Part shown: positions 51,310 to 59,380 of the stretch, piece after piece | How positions within the stretch are numbered: the stretch's first letter is position 1 | Layout: every line of letters starts with the position of its first letter | NCBI GenBank assembly: GCA_030447725.1 | Contig: JAUJOQ010000006.1 | Span: 32,639-96,638 of the forward strand | Length of the DNA stretch: 64,000 nucleotides | Source: Thermoleophilaceae bacterium | GTDB lineage: Bacteria; Actinomycetota; Thermoleophilia; Solirubrobacterales; Thermoleophilaceae | Reading direction: 5' to 3' | The notes under the pieces: generated by a model | The model's database searches: none | The model's input: only the letters and a program-made list of their open reading frames with translations | What the model was told of the DNA's origin: nothing | Translations under genes and position numbers: made by a program

Positions 51310-52494
51310 ATGGCTTCCGGAGCAGAGCTGATCCGTCGCGCGAAGGAGCAGATCACCGAAGTGGACCCGCGGGAGGTGCACGATCTGCTTCCTGACCGCA
51401 ACGGCACTGTCGTGGTCGACGTGCGCGAGCAGCAGGAGTTCGAGCAGTCCCACGTCCCGGGCGCCAAGCACGTGCCGCGGGGCCACCTCGAGTCGCGCAT
51501 CGAGGGTAAGGCGGGCGACAAGTCCGCCCGCCTTATTCTCTACTGCGCTTCGGGCAACCGCTCCGCCCTTGCCGCCCGCACGCTTCAGGAGGAGCTCGGC
51601 TACGAGAAGGTCGAGTCGATGACCGGCGGGATCACCCTCTGGAAGGACCGCGGCTATGAAGTCGAGGTGCCCCGCAGCCTCACCGCGGAGCAGCGCGAGC
51701 GCTACTCACGCCACCTGCTCGTGCCCGAGATCGGCTTCGACGGCCAGATGAAGTTGCTCGACGCGAAGGTGCTGCTGCTCGGAGCGGGCGGGCTCGGTTC
51801 GCCCACCGCGCTCTACCTCGCCGCGGCGGGCGTCGGGACGATGGGCATCGTCGACGACGATGTGGTCGACCTCTCCAACCTCCAGCGACAGGTGATCCAC
51901 ACCAACGAGCGGATCGGCATGCCGAAGGTCGACTCGGCCGAGCAGGGCATCCACGACATCAACCCGGGCGTCGAGGTGGTCAAGTACCAGACCCGCCTGG
52001 ATGCCTCGAACATCTTGGAGATCATCGAGGGCTACGACGTGATCGTCGACGGCGTGGACAACTTCCCCACGCGCTACCTCCTCAACGACGCCAGCGTGCG
52101 CCTGAAGATTCCCGTGGTCTCGGCTTCCATCCTCGGCTTCGACGGGCAACTGTCGGTGTTCGCGCCCTACGAAGGACCCTGCTACCGCTGCCTCTACCCC
52201 ACGCCTCCGCCGGCCGAGCTGGCGCCGTCGTGTGGGGCCAACGGAGTGCTCGGCGCGCTGCCGGGGATCATGGGCGTGCTGCAGGCGATCGAGGTCGTGA
52301 AGCTCGTGACCGGTTCCGGTGAGCCGCTGATCGGCCGTCTGCTGCTCTACGAGGCGCTGGGCACCACCTTCACGAACCTCAAGCTGCGTCGCGACCCTGA
52401 CTGTCCGATCTGCTCTCGCGATCCCGGGGAGATCTCGGACGAGGAGATGGGCGTGTTCCCCGACTATGAGGCGTTCTGCGCGGCAGCAGGCTAG
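51310..52494 (+). CDS. Rhodanese-ThiF fusion, CysO/MoaD activating enzyme (MoeZ-like)
   Basis: 394 residues. An N-terminal rhodanese domain (about 15-115; active cysteine C79 in LYCASGNRS) is joined to an E1-like ThiF/MoeB domain: GAGGLGSP near 158, VDDDVVDLSNLQRQ, and zinc cysteines CYRC (291, 294) and CPIC. Mycobacterial MoeZ has the same parts in the opposite order (ThiF then rhodanese). It would adenylate the C-terminus of the ubiquitin-like sulfur carrier encoded next and place sulfur on it. The ATG at 51310 is 20 bases from a palindrome. Confidence 0.88.
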   Translation: MASGAELIRRAKEQITEVDPREVHDLLPDRNGTVVVDVREQQEFEQSHVPGAKHVPRGHLESRIEGKAGDKSARLILYCASGNRSALAARTLQEELGYEKVESMTGGITLWKDRGYEVEVPRSLTAEQRERYSRHLLVPEIGFDGQMKLLDAKVLLLGAGGLGSPTALYLAAAGVGTMGIVDDDVVDLSNLQRQVIHTNERIGMPKVDSAEQGIHDINPGVEVVKYQTRLDASNILEIIEGYDVIVDGVDNFPTRYLLNDASVRLKIPVVSASILGFDGQLSVFAPYEGPCYRCLYPTPPPAELAPSCGANGVLGALPGIMGVLQAIEVVKLVTGSGEPLIGRLLLYEALGTTFTNLKLRRDPDCPICSRDPGEISDEEMGVFPDYEAFCAAAG

Positions 52495-52507
52495 GCTCTC
52501 CCGCGCT

Positions 52508-52783
52508 GTGAGCACCGTCAAGATCCCACCCGTCCTTCGCGCCGCCACGGGCGGCGAGAGGGAGGTCTCGGCCGACGGGGGCAGCGTCGGCGAAGTGCTC
52601 AGCTCGCTCGCCGACCAGCACCCCGAAACCAAGGGGCAGCTCTTCGGCGATGACGGGGCGCTCAACCGCTACGTCAACGTCTATCTCAACGACGAGGATG
52701 TGCGAGTGCTGGACGGTCTCGAGACGGCGGTCAAGGGCGAGGACACGCTGGTGATCCTGCCGGCCATGGCCGGCGGCCGCTGA
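52508..52783 (+). CDS. cysO: Ubiquitin-like sulfur carrier (CysO/MoaD/ThiS family)
   Basis: 91 residues, beta-grasp. The sequence STVKIPPVLRAATGG at the start, NRYVNVYLNDEDVR in the middle, and DTLVILPAMAGGR at the end match CysO. CysO is thiocarboxylated on its C-terminal glycine and donates sulfur to CysM for cysteine. Here the Gly-Gly is followed by one extra arginine, so trimming would be needed before activation. The GTG at 52508 lies 14 bases from the stop of the activating enzyme gene. Confidence 0.85.
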   Translation: MSTVKIPPVLRAATGGEREVSADGGSVGEVLSSLADQHPETKGQLFGDDGALNRYVNVYLNDEDVRVLDGLETAVKGEDTLVILPAMAGGR

Positions 52784-52808
52784 GCCTGCGTTCGGCAGCG
52801 ATGCCACC

Positions 52809-53171
52809 TCACCGCGCCCACCCGTACACCCGGGCCCCGTACCGGGTCGTGTCGTAGCCCGTGGCGAACGACCGCTCGGAATAGCGCACGAGGCAGCGAC
52901 GGCCCCGGGGGCGAGTGAAGCATCGGCGGGCGGGGCGCTGGCGCAGCCGGTAGACCGCGTGCCCTTCGCTGTTCAGGAGCCAGGCGTCGATGTCCGTCAG
53001 CCCCGGCGGGCGCTGCACGCGGCCGCCGTCGGCCGGCAGGACGGCGGTCCAATCCGGCGGCGCGCTCCATGCCGGGGCCCCGGATCCGTAGGGAGGAGGC
53101 TGCGCGTGGGCGACCGCCGGCAGGCCGGCGAGGGCACAGAGGAGGGTGGCTGAGAAGGCTCTTGAGCTCAT
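52809..53171 (-). CDS. Small secreted protein, unknown
   Basis: 120 residues with a clear signal peptide (cleavage near AHA-QP). The mature 95 residues are proline and arginine rich with two cysteines near the C-terminal part (RRCFTRP and RRCLVRY) that could form a disulfide, and a YGARVYGW end. I do not recognise a family. It lies on the strand opposite to the cysteine genes on either side. Confidence 0.6.
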   Translation of the reverse strand: MSSRAFSATLLCALAGLPAVAHAQPPPYGSGAPAWSAPPDWTAVLPADGGRVQRPPGLTDIDAWLLNSEGHAVYRLRQRPARRCFTRPRGRRCLVRYSERSFATGYDTTRYGARVYGWAR

Positions 53172-53177
53172 GTGGGG

Positions 53178-53467
53178 TCAAGCGCTCCGGCGGTCGCTTC
53201 TCGCCCCCCTTGTAGGCAGACCCCGCTCGGCCAGCTCGCGGCGTACCTTGGCGGCGACCCAGCCGGGTCTGTCGGTGACCTGCCTGTATGTGAACCGCAG
53301 GACCGCATGGTCGGCGTCGCGGAGGTGGGCGTCGCGCTCGTGGTCGCGCTCGAAGCCAGCAGGGCGGCTGTGAGCGGCGTAGCCGTCGGTTTCGCGACGA
53401 TCACCCGCGGGGCGGGCCAGCAGAAGTCCGCGACTGAACGTCGGATCCGGTCGGGTTGACCCCGCAT
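53178..53467 (-). pseudogene. Remnant of DUF559 (Vsr-like) endonuclease-fold protein
   Basis: On the minus strand, one frame from about 53460 reads RIRRSVADFCWPAPRVIV. After a shift near 53400 another frame continues ETDGYAAHSRPAGFERDHER and DADHAVLRFTYRQVTDRP to a TGA at 53178. This is the second half of the DUF559 domain (VDFxWPxxRLVVExDGxxxH, then VLRFTxxQV). The N-terminal half is missing and the reading frame is broken. It sits between cysO and cysM and is probably a decayed stray gene. Confidence 0.75.
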
Positions 53468-53601
53468 ATCCGGGTCAAGTCGACCGGATCTTCCGATTCG
53501 CCCCCGGGGTGGCGTCCCCAGGCGTCGAGCGAGTGCCGCGCCGGCTTGGCGCGTCCCGACGGTTGGCCCGCTCGGCTTCGGGCACTACACTTTCTGAAGC
53601 G

Positions 53602-54579
53602 ATGGTTCCCCCGTCCCTCGACACCCGGCCGTGCGGCGGGAAGTACGGCGACATCGTGCGCGCGATCGGCAATACGCCGCTTGTCGAGCTCAAGCGCCTC
53701 TCGCCCAAGCCCGGCGTACGGATCTACGCCAAGCTCGAGTCCTACAACCCCACCGGATCCGTCAAGGACCGGGTGGCCCGTGCGATGATCGAGGACGCCG
53801 AGGAGAAGGGCGCGATCGCTCCTGGCCAGACCATCCTCGAGCCCACCTCGGGCAACACCGGTATCTCGCTGGCGATGATCTGCAGCCGCAAGGGCTACCC
53901 GTTGAAGGTCGTGATGCCCGACAACGTGACCGAGGAGCGCACCCAGCTCCTGCGCATGTACGGCGCCGAGATCGAGTACTCGCCCGGCGAGCAGGGCTCC
54001 AACGGGGCGGTGGCCAAGGCGCTCGACATGGCCGAGGCAGACTCCTCCTACTACATGCCCTACCAGTACGGCAACCAGGCCAACCCCGACACCCACTACT
54101 ACGGCACCGCGCCGGAGATCCTCGAGGAGCTGGACGAGGTGACCGCCTTCGTGGCCGGGCTCGGCACCGGCGGCACGCTGATGGGCAACGGGCGCCGCTT
54201 CAAGGAGCACGACGAGAACACGTCGATCGTCGCCGCCGAGCCGCTGCAGGGCGAGATGGTGCAGGGCCTGCGCTCGCTTGACGATGGATTCATCCCGCCG
54301 ATCATCGACCTCTCTCTGCTCGACCGGAAGATCTTCGTGTCCAACCGCGACTCGGTGGTATGGACCAAGAAGCTGCTGGCCGAGGAAGGTCTCTTCGTGG
54401 GCGTTTCGAGCGGAGCGATCGCGTCCATCGCCGTACGGGTGGCCAACGAGCTGGACGAGGGCAACGTGGTCTTCGTCGTGTGCGACGACGGCTGGAAGTA
54501 CCTCAGCTCAGGGGTCTACACCAAGAGCATCGAAGAGCTCGAGGCGGACGGCACCCTCGAGCACGCCAGCTTCTGGTAG
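53602..54579 (+). CDS. cysM: Cysteine synthase (CysM-like)
   Basis: 325 residues, PLP fold type II: IGNTPLVELKRLS, the PLP lysine K55 in NPTGSVKDR, TSGNTGISLAMIC, GLGTGGTLMGNGR and GVSSGAIASIA. Together with cysO and the JAMM protease gene nearby, it is likely the CysM type that uses O-phosphoserine and thiocarboxylated CysO rather than free sulfide, but residues deciding this are not certain by eye. An ATG at 53602 is used; the longer reading overlaps no homologous sequence. Confidence 0.92.
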   Translation: MVPPSLDTRPCGGKYGDIVRAIGNTPLVELKRLSPKPGVRIYAKLESYNPTGSVKDRVARAMIEDAEEKGAIAPGQTILEPTSGNTGISLAMICSRKGYPLKVVMPDNVTEERTQLLRMYGAEIEYSPGEQGSNGAVAKALDMAEADSSYYMPYQYGNQANPDTHYYGTAPEILEELDEVTAFVAGLGTGGTLMGNGRRFKEHDENTSIVAAEPLQGEMVQGLRSLDDGFIPPIIDLSLLDRKIFVSNRDSVVWTKKLLAEEGLFVGVSSGAIASIAVRVANELDEGNVVFVVCDDGWKYLSSGVYTKSIEELEADGTLEHASFW

Positions 54580-54592
54580 CGAGCGCCGGCCG

Positions 54593-54940
54593 CTAGGAAG
54601 TCTTGACGGCGGGCTCGGCCTTGGCGTCCGGGTCCGCGCCGTCGGCCTTCGCGGCCGGCCCGTCGTCGGAGGCTAGCTCCGGGTCCTCGTCGATCTCGTC
54701 ACCGGGCGCGTAGAACTCCGCTTCGTCGTCGTGGTAGTCGTCGTCGTCCTCGACGAGGCGCCGGTCGTCGTCATCGTCGTCGCGGTCCATCGCCCCGGAG
54801 AAGGAGTCGCGCATCTCCTTCATTCCCTTTCCGAGCGAGCGGGCAGCCTCGGGGAGGCGGCTCGGGCCCAGCACCAGCAGAGCGATCACGGCGATCACGG
54901 CGAGCTCCATCGGTGAGGGGGACAGGAAGGCGAACTCCAT
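54593..54940 (-). CDS. tatA: Twin-arginine translocase subunit TatA
   Basis: 115 residues: a single membrane helix (ELAVIAVIALLVLGPSRLPE) with the conserved FGxxxLPE-like turn spelled LGPSRLPEAAR, an amphipathic helix (SLGKGMKEMRDSF), and an unusually acidic tail with long Asp runs (about 50-80). TatA forms the pore for folded proteins. The ATG at 54940 or the second Met (codon 11) may be the start. It converges with cysM. Confidence 0.88.
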   Translation of the reverse strand: MEFAFLSPSPMELAVIAVIALLVLGPSRLPEAARSLGKGMKEMRDSFSGAMDRDDDDDDRRLVEDDDDYHDDEAEFYAPGDEIDEDPELASDDGPAAKADGADPDAKAEPAVKTS

Positions 54941-54959
54941 AACGGTCAGGCTAGCGCGC

Positions 54960-55340
54960 CTACTGCGAAACCTCCACCGTTCCGGTCATGAAACGGTGGT
55001 AGACGCAGTAGTAGTCGTAGCTCCCGGGCTCGTCGAAGGTCACGGCGTCCGAGTCTCCCTCCAGAAGGTCTTTGCTCTGGAAGGCCCCGTCGGCGTCGCT
55101 GTCGGTCTGGGCGTTGTGCTTGGCCGTGTCCGAGTTGGCGAACGTGACCGTGCCGCCGGCCTTGACGTTCACGGTCTGCGGGATGAACTTGAAGTCCTCG
55201 ATGTCGACCTTCGCCTTGGCCTCCGCCGCTCCGCCGCCGGAGGCCTGGGACCCCGTGTCCGCCTCATCGTCGCCTCCACATCCACCTACCGCGAGGGCGA
55301 GGAGGGCTAGGCCGGTGGCAAATGTGCGCTTGGTTGACAT
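54960..55340 (-). CDS. Cupredoxin lipoprotein (plastocyanin/azurin-like)
   Basis: 126 residues with a lipoprotein signal (LALLALAVGGC) and a short acidic linker, then a cupredoxin domain. The type-1 copper ligands are seen as H in TAKHNAQT, C and H in YDYYCVYHRFM and the following M. FKFIPQTVNVKAGGTVTFAN is the typical strand pair. It is an electron carrier or copper protein anchored to the outer face of the membrane. The ATG at 55340 starts the signal peptide. Confidence 0.85.
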   Translation of the reverse strand: MSTKRTFATGLALLALAVGGCGGDDEADTGSQASGGGAAEAKAKVDIEDFKFIPQTVNVKAGGTVTFANSDTAKHNAQTDSDADGAFQSKDLLEGDSDAVTFDEPGSYDYYCVYHRFMTGTVEVSQ

Positions 55341-55389
55341 CCTGCAATCCATTCGCGCTCCGGCCCTCGTTCGGATCACCCGTCCGGCC

Positions 55390-55797
55390 ATGCGTAGGCT
55401 CCGGCGGGTGAAGATGACCAGGGACCAGTGGGAAAACCTCGTGGACCACGCACGCGAGGACGCCCCGAACGAGTGCTGTGGCTGGGTCCGCGGCCGCGAC
55501 GGGGTGGTGGCCGAGGTGCACAGATCGGAGAACGAGCGCGCGTCCCCGTATGGCTACTCACTCGACCCGAAAAGCCTGCTCGCCGCATTCAACGCCGCCG
55601 AGGACGGCCACGACGTGGGCATCTACCACTCGCATCCCCGCAGCCCGGCCGAGCCGTCCCAGACCGACATCAACCTGGCCGAGTACCCCGAGTACACGTA
55701 CCTGATCGTCTCGTTGGCCGACGACGAGGCGCCCGACGTGCGCGCCTGGCGGATCGTCGGAGGCAACGTCGACGAAGAGGAGATCGAGGTCGGGTGA
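55390..55797 (+). CDS. mec: JAMM metalloprotease (Mec-like)
   Basis: 135 residues. The JAMM/MPN+ zinc motif is complete: upstream glutamate E28 in DAPNECCGW, then HSHPRSPAEPSQTD (H80, H82, S90, D93). In mycobacteria Mec removes cysteine from CysO-cysteine after CysM, finishing the thiocarboxylate cysteine pathway; the neighbouring activating enzyme, cysO and cysM support that role. The start is ATG 55390; GTG 55408 or ATG 55414 are also possible. Confidence 0.88.
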   Translation: MRRLRRVKMTRDQWENLVDHAREDAPNECCGWVRGRDGVVAEVHRSENERASPYGYSLDPKSLLAAFNAAEDGHDVGIYHSHPRSPAEPSQTDINLAEYPEYTYLIVSLADDEAPDVRAWRIVGGNVDEEEIEVG

Positions 55798-56312
55798 GCG
55801 CCCACGAAGCCGAGCCGCTGGCCTGCCCCTCGTGCGCCGAGCGCTTCGGGCTCGACGAGCGCTTCTGCGCTTCGTGCGGGATGCCGCTGGTCTACGTGGG
55901 TTCGGACCCGGCGGAGTCGCGACGCGACGAGGCCCATGACCGCGCCCGCAAGATCGATCCGCGCTACACCGAGGGCAGGCTGGTGCGCGTGGCCGGCGGG
56001 CGCCACCAAGCCGAGGCGGAGCTGATTCAGGGAATGCTGCTGGAGGAGGGCGTGCCGAGCCTCCTGCGCCGGGCCGCCGGCTTCGACGTGCCAGACATGC
56101 TCGCTGCCGGGCCGCGTGACGTGCTGGTGCCCGAGGCCGGAGCCGAGGCGGCGCGCGAAGTGCTCCTCCAGGCGGACATGGCTCCCCGGGAGCGACCCGC
56201 CGAGGCGCCGGGAGCGCAACGCCGCCGGGCCGCCTGGCTGACCGGCGCCATCCTCGCCGGCGGCGCGCTCACCGCGCTGGTCACCTGGGGCTTGATCCAG
56301 CTTTCGGGCTGA
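55794..56312 (+). CDS. Zinc-ribbon protein with DUF2007-like domain and C-terminal helix
   Basis: 172 residues. The N-terminus has a zinc ribbon (LACPSCAERF, then RFCASCGMPL). The middle (TEGRLVRVAGGRHQAEAELIQGMLLEEGVPSLLRR) fits the DUF2007 signal-transducing domain, and a hydrophobic segment near the C-terminus (AWLTGAILAGGALTALVTW) anchors it. The role is unknown. Its GTG overlaps the mec stop as GTGA, so it is translationally coupled with it. Confidence 0.75.
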   Translation: MSAHEAEPLACPSCAERFGLDERFCASCGMPLVYVGSDPAESRRDEAHDRARKIDPRYTEGRLVRVAGGRHQAEAELIQGMLLEEGVPSLLRRAAGFDVPDMLAAGPRDVLVPEAGAEAAREVLLQADMAPRERPAEAPGAQRRRAAWLTGAILAGGALTALVTWGLIQLSG

Positions 56313-56322
56313 GCGGCGACCC

Positions 56323-57090
56323 TTGCGCCGCCGCCTGACCTTCGCGAGCTTCCTCTCCCCGCGGTTGGGGCCGCTCTATGAGCACACGACCGCAGCGGTC
56401 GGGGCCGCCCTGGGCGCAGAGACGCGCCTGGTGTCGAGCGACTCCTTCGGGGATCTGCTCGACGGCAGGCTGGACGGCGCTTTTGTGTGCGGTCTGCCCT
56501 ACGTCGACCTGCGCGAGGAGGCCGGCGACGCGGTGGAGCCCCTGGCCGCACCGGTGCCGATCGGGTCTCGCTATGGGGGCCGGCCGGTCTACTTCTCAGA
56601 TGTCGTGGTCCGTGCCGACAGCCCCGTCCGCGTCTTCGACGATCTCCTGGGCCTGCGGTTCGGCTACAACGAGCCTGAGTCTCACTCCGGGCACAACTCC
56701 ATGGCCGGCGAGCTCGCGCGCCGTGGCCTTGGGGAGGACTTCTTCGGTGCCTCGCATCCGACCGGAAGCCACGTCGAGTCGCTGCGGCAGGTTCTGGCGG
56801 GTCAGGTGGATACGGCGGCGATCGACTCGCACCTGCTCGACGCCCTTGCCGCCGACGACCCGTCCCTGGGGTCCGCGCTGCGAGTGGTGGCCGCGATCGG
56901 GCCGGTGCCGATCCAGCCGCTGGTGGCCGGGCCTGCCCTGTCCCGAGAGGAGCGAGACGCCGTGCGCGCAGCGGTCGTGGCCATCGGGTCCGGGGCACCT
57001 GCCCTGAGGCAGAGCCTCGTGGAGCGCTGGGAGACGGTGCGCGACGCCGACTACGACGCGATCCGGGCCGTGCGCGGAACGCTTCGATAG
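56323..57090 (+). CDS. PhnD-like periplasmic-binding-fold protein, no signal peptide
   Basis: 255 residues with the fold of phosphate/phosphonate binding proteins (PhnD/SsuA type): LTFASFLSPRLGPLYEHTT, DGAFVCGLPYVDL, RFGYNEPESHSGHNSM, and DTAAIDSHLLDAL. No signal sequence or lipobox is present, and no ABC permease lies nearby, so it is probably cytoplasmic or an enzyme-like relative. The start is a TTG at 56323, ten bases after the previous stop. Confidence 0.75.
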   Translation: MRRRLTFASFLSPRLGPLYEHTTAAVGAALGAETRLVSSDSFGDLLDGRLDGAFVCGLPYVDLREEAGDAVEPLAAPVPIGSRYGGRPVYFSDVVVRADSPVRVFDDLLGLRFGYNEPESHSGHNSMAGELARRGLGEDFFGASHPTGSHVESLRQVLAGQVDTAAIDSHLLDALAADDPSLGSALRVVAAIGPVPIQPLVAGPALSREERDAVRAAVVAIGSGAPALRQSLVERWETVRDADYDAIRAVRGTLR

Positions 57091-57150
57091 CCGGCCTTCT
57101 GGGGGTCCAGCCCGCCGGCGACCCGGGCCCCTCGTCGGCTCGCCGGCCGA

Positions 57151-57615
57151 TCAGCCGGCGGCCCCGTCGCGGAGCTCCAGGGCCGCCCCCGCCTCGAGGC
57201 CGAGCTCGGCTGCCTGACCGGCTGCCAGCTCGAGCGCCGCGACCTGCTTCCTCGCCAGCCCACGGCCACGCCGGCGGATGCGGGCCAAGCGCCACGGGCG
57301 CAGCTGGGGCGTCACCGCGAGCACGTCGACCCGCCCGGCCGTCGCGGGCCACCGTACGAAGGCGACGTCGATCGCGAAGCGCATGCCCACGGTGTGCACC
57401 GAGTCACACCGCGGGATGAGCAGGCCCGTGCGCGGCGGCAGCCCGTCGCGGCCGAGGAGGCCGACCATCCGTGCGCGCGCTCCCTCGGCGAGCAGCAGGT
57501 CGACGAGCTCGCCACCGGGGGCGCGGGCGCGCATGCGGGGGTGGCGCTCGCCACGGCTCTCGCGCTCTCCGCCGTTCCGACGCTCCTCGCGGGTCTCCTC
57601 CTCCATGCGGCTCAC
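57151..57615 (-). CDS. DUF192 family protein
   Basis: About 154 residues, of which the last 115 fit DUF192: ARARMVGLLGRDGLPPRTGLLIPRCDSVHTVGMRFAIDVAFV, then VLAVTPQLRPWR and LELAAGQA. The family is common near secretion and pilus genes and of unknown function. The N-terminal 27 residues are charged and not conserved. I place the start at GTG 57615, overlapping the upstream stop as GTGA, but ATG 57606 or 57534 remain possible. Confidence 0.75.
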   Translation of the reverse strand: MSRMEEETREERRNGGERESRGERHPRMRARAPGGELVDLLLAEGARARMVGLLGRDGLPPRTGLLIPRCDSVHTVGMRFAIDVAFVRWPATAGRVDVLAVTPQLRPWRLARIRRRGRGLARKQVAALELAAGQAAELGLEAGAALELRDGAAG

Positions 57616-58493
57616 GCGACCGGGGGGCCGGTCCCATGTTCGGTGGCTCCGCAGAAGGGGCATGGCTCGGCAGCTACGAGCTCGCCGCACCAGCCGCAGG
57701 TCCGGGCCTCCAGCGCGGCTCCGAGCCGGGCCGCGAGCGCTGCCATGTCGGTCGGGTAGGCCACGGCCTCCACGAGGCGGTCCGTGCCCCACCAGGCGGG
57801 CCCGTGGGGCGTCGCCGCAACCTCCGCCGGCTCCAGCCCGAGCGCGGGCGCGAGGGTGGCGGTGACCCAGGCGGGGTCGCCCTCATGTATCGAGAAAGCG
57901 AGCCCGTGCGGGCCCGCCAGCTCGGGCAGCGGCACGCCGCGGTCCTGCTTGGTCAGGCGCCGGACCGCGGGCTGCGGCCAGGAGGAGACGGCGAACTTCG
58001 TCCAGGGCCACCAGGAGGTGGCGTGCTGGATGAGCCGCGGGGACGGCTCCTCGAGGCCCTTCACGCTGCCCAGCCAGGCGAAACGGTGCAGCTGCTCCTC
58101 CAAGTCGGGAAGGGCCGCGTGGGTCAGGCCGGGTGAGCCGAGTCGAATGGACAGTGCAGAGGCCAGCGCGGCCAGCACGCCTCCGGCGAGCGGCGGGAGT
58201 GAGGTCTCATACAGCGCCAGGCGCGGGCGGCCCAGCAGGCAATCGGCCATCTCGAGGCGCAGCCGGGACGCCGACGCAAACCAGCGCGGATGGATCGCCA
58301 CAACGTGACGTCCGGACTCGAGCAGGGGACCGAGCTGTTCGACGAGAGATTCGTCGTCGTCGCGCTCGAACGGGTCCAGGAAGCTCTCGACGGGCCCCTG
58401 GCCTTCGACGAGGGAGTCCGCTCTCACGCCGAGGCCGACCACGGTGGTCCCCCCGGTCGATGGGCGAGCTTCCATGTTGGGCACGGCCGCCAT
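57612..58493 (-). CDS. Hypothetical protein with C-terminal zinc ribbon
   Basis: 293 residues without signal or membrane helices except one weak hydrophobic stretch (LPPLAGGVLAALASALSI). It ends with a zinc ribbon (CGWCGELVAAEPCPFCG). It has tryptophan-rich middle motifs (SWWPWTKFAVSSWPQ). I recognise no family. It starts at ATG 58493 or 58475. It is coupled to the DUF192 gene by a GTGA overlap and is divergent from the tad operon, so it may be connected with pilus assembly, but that is only context. Confidence 0.6.
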   Translation of the reverse strand: MAAVPNMEARPSTGGTTVVGLGVRADSLVEGQGPVESFLDPFERDDDESLVEQLGPLLESGRHVVAIHPRWFASASRLRLEMADCLLGRPRLALYETSLPPLAGGVLAALASALSIRLGSPGLTHAALPDLEEQLHRFAWLGSVKGLEEPSPRLIQHATSWWPWTKFAVSSWPQPAVRRLTKQDRGVPLPELAGPHGLAFSIHEGDPAWVTATLAPALGLEPAEVAATPHGPAWWGTDRLVEAVAYPTDMAALAARLGAALEARTCGWCGELVAAEPCPFCGATEHGTGPPVA

Positions 58494-58669
58494 ACCGACG
58501 ATGATGCCTGACCCGGTCCGCAGCAACCTTGACGTGGGCGGGAGGGGGACTACATTGCCCAGGTGGCGACCGCGCTCGACCCGACGGCGGGGCGGCGCAA
58601 AGAACGAGAGGGCGGACCGGTGCTGACGATGCGAAGGGACGGCTTGTTCACGAGCAGCCCGGCGGGCGC

Positions 58670-59380
58670 GTGAACCCACGCCAGCGCAGGGGCGTCCTCA
58701 TGCTGGTGCTGGCGACGGTGGGGGCGATCGTCGTGTTCCTCTCCATCGCCGGCTACGTCTCCGACGTCCGCTCCCAGGTCGAGCCCTATGTGACCGTGCT
58801 GCGGGTGAAGGAGGAGGCGAACGCCTATCGGCCCCTCCAGGAGACCCAGCTCGAGGAGCATCGAATGCCGCGGCGCTGGGTGCCCGAGACCTCTGTGCGC
58901 GACCGCTCCGAGCTGGTCGGCCAGGTGCCCGCCACGGATCTGAAGCGCGGATCGCTGGTGCAGCGCGACATGCTGGTGCCCGAGCCAGACCTCGAGCCGG
59001 GCCAGCGGGAGATCGCGATCTTGATCGACGCCGAGACCGGGGTGGCGGGGAAGGTGGGCTCTGGCGCCATCGTGGACATCGTCGCCACCTTCGAGGGCGA
59101 CGAGGGAGTGGCGCCCAAGGCCCAGTTCCTCGTGACAGGAGCGCGGGTGATCGACGTCGGAGTCCAGCGCACCCGGGAGGTGACCGGCCCCACCCCCCAG
59201 GAGCAGCAGGTCGTGCCGGTGACCTTCGCGCTCTCGACCCGTGAGGCGCTGGTTCTCACCTACGCCGAGAGCTTCGCGGCCGAGGTTCGCCTGGCGCTGG
59301 TGCGCCCCGACGAGAGCGGGCGGGTGGCGCCCCGGCGCCGCGAGTTCGAGCTGCCTGGCGCAAGTCAGGGCGGCCCGTGA
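58670..59380 (+). CDS. cpaB: Flp pilus assembly protein CpaB/RcpC
   Basis: 236 residues: an N-terminal membrane helix (GVLMLVLATVGAIVVFLSIAGYV), a SAF-like domain (PYVTVLRVKEEANAYRPLQ, RSELVGQVPATDLKRGSLVQRDML) and an RcpC-type domain (REIAILIDAETGVAGKVGSGAIVDIVATF). It stabilises the Tad secretion complex in the periplasm or envelope. The GTG at 58670 starts just before the basic residues. It is the first gene of the tad operon. Confidence 0.85.
   Translation: MNPRQRRGVLMLVLATVGAIVVFLSIAGYVSDVRSQVEPYVTVLRVKEEANAYRPLQETQLEEHRMPRRWVPETSVRDRSELVGQVPATDLKRGSLVQRDMLVPEPDLEPGQREIAILIDAETGVAGKVGSGAIVDIVATFEGDEGVAPKAQFLVTGARVIDVGVQRTREVTGPTPQEQQVVPVTFALSTREALVLTYAESFAAEVRLALVRPDESGRVAPRRREFELPGASQGGP

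Noticed and set aside
57105..57165. Rho-independent terminator between the PhnD-like and DUF192 genes
   Set aside because: There is a GC-rich inverted repeat (GCCGGC...GCCGGC) but no T-run, and it reaches into the DUF192 coding end; not strong enough to list.
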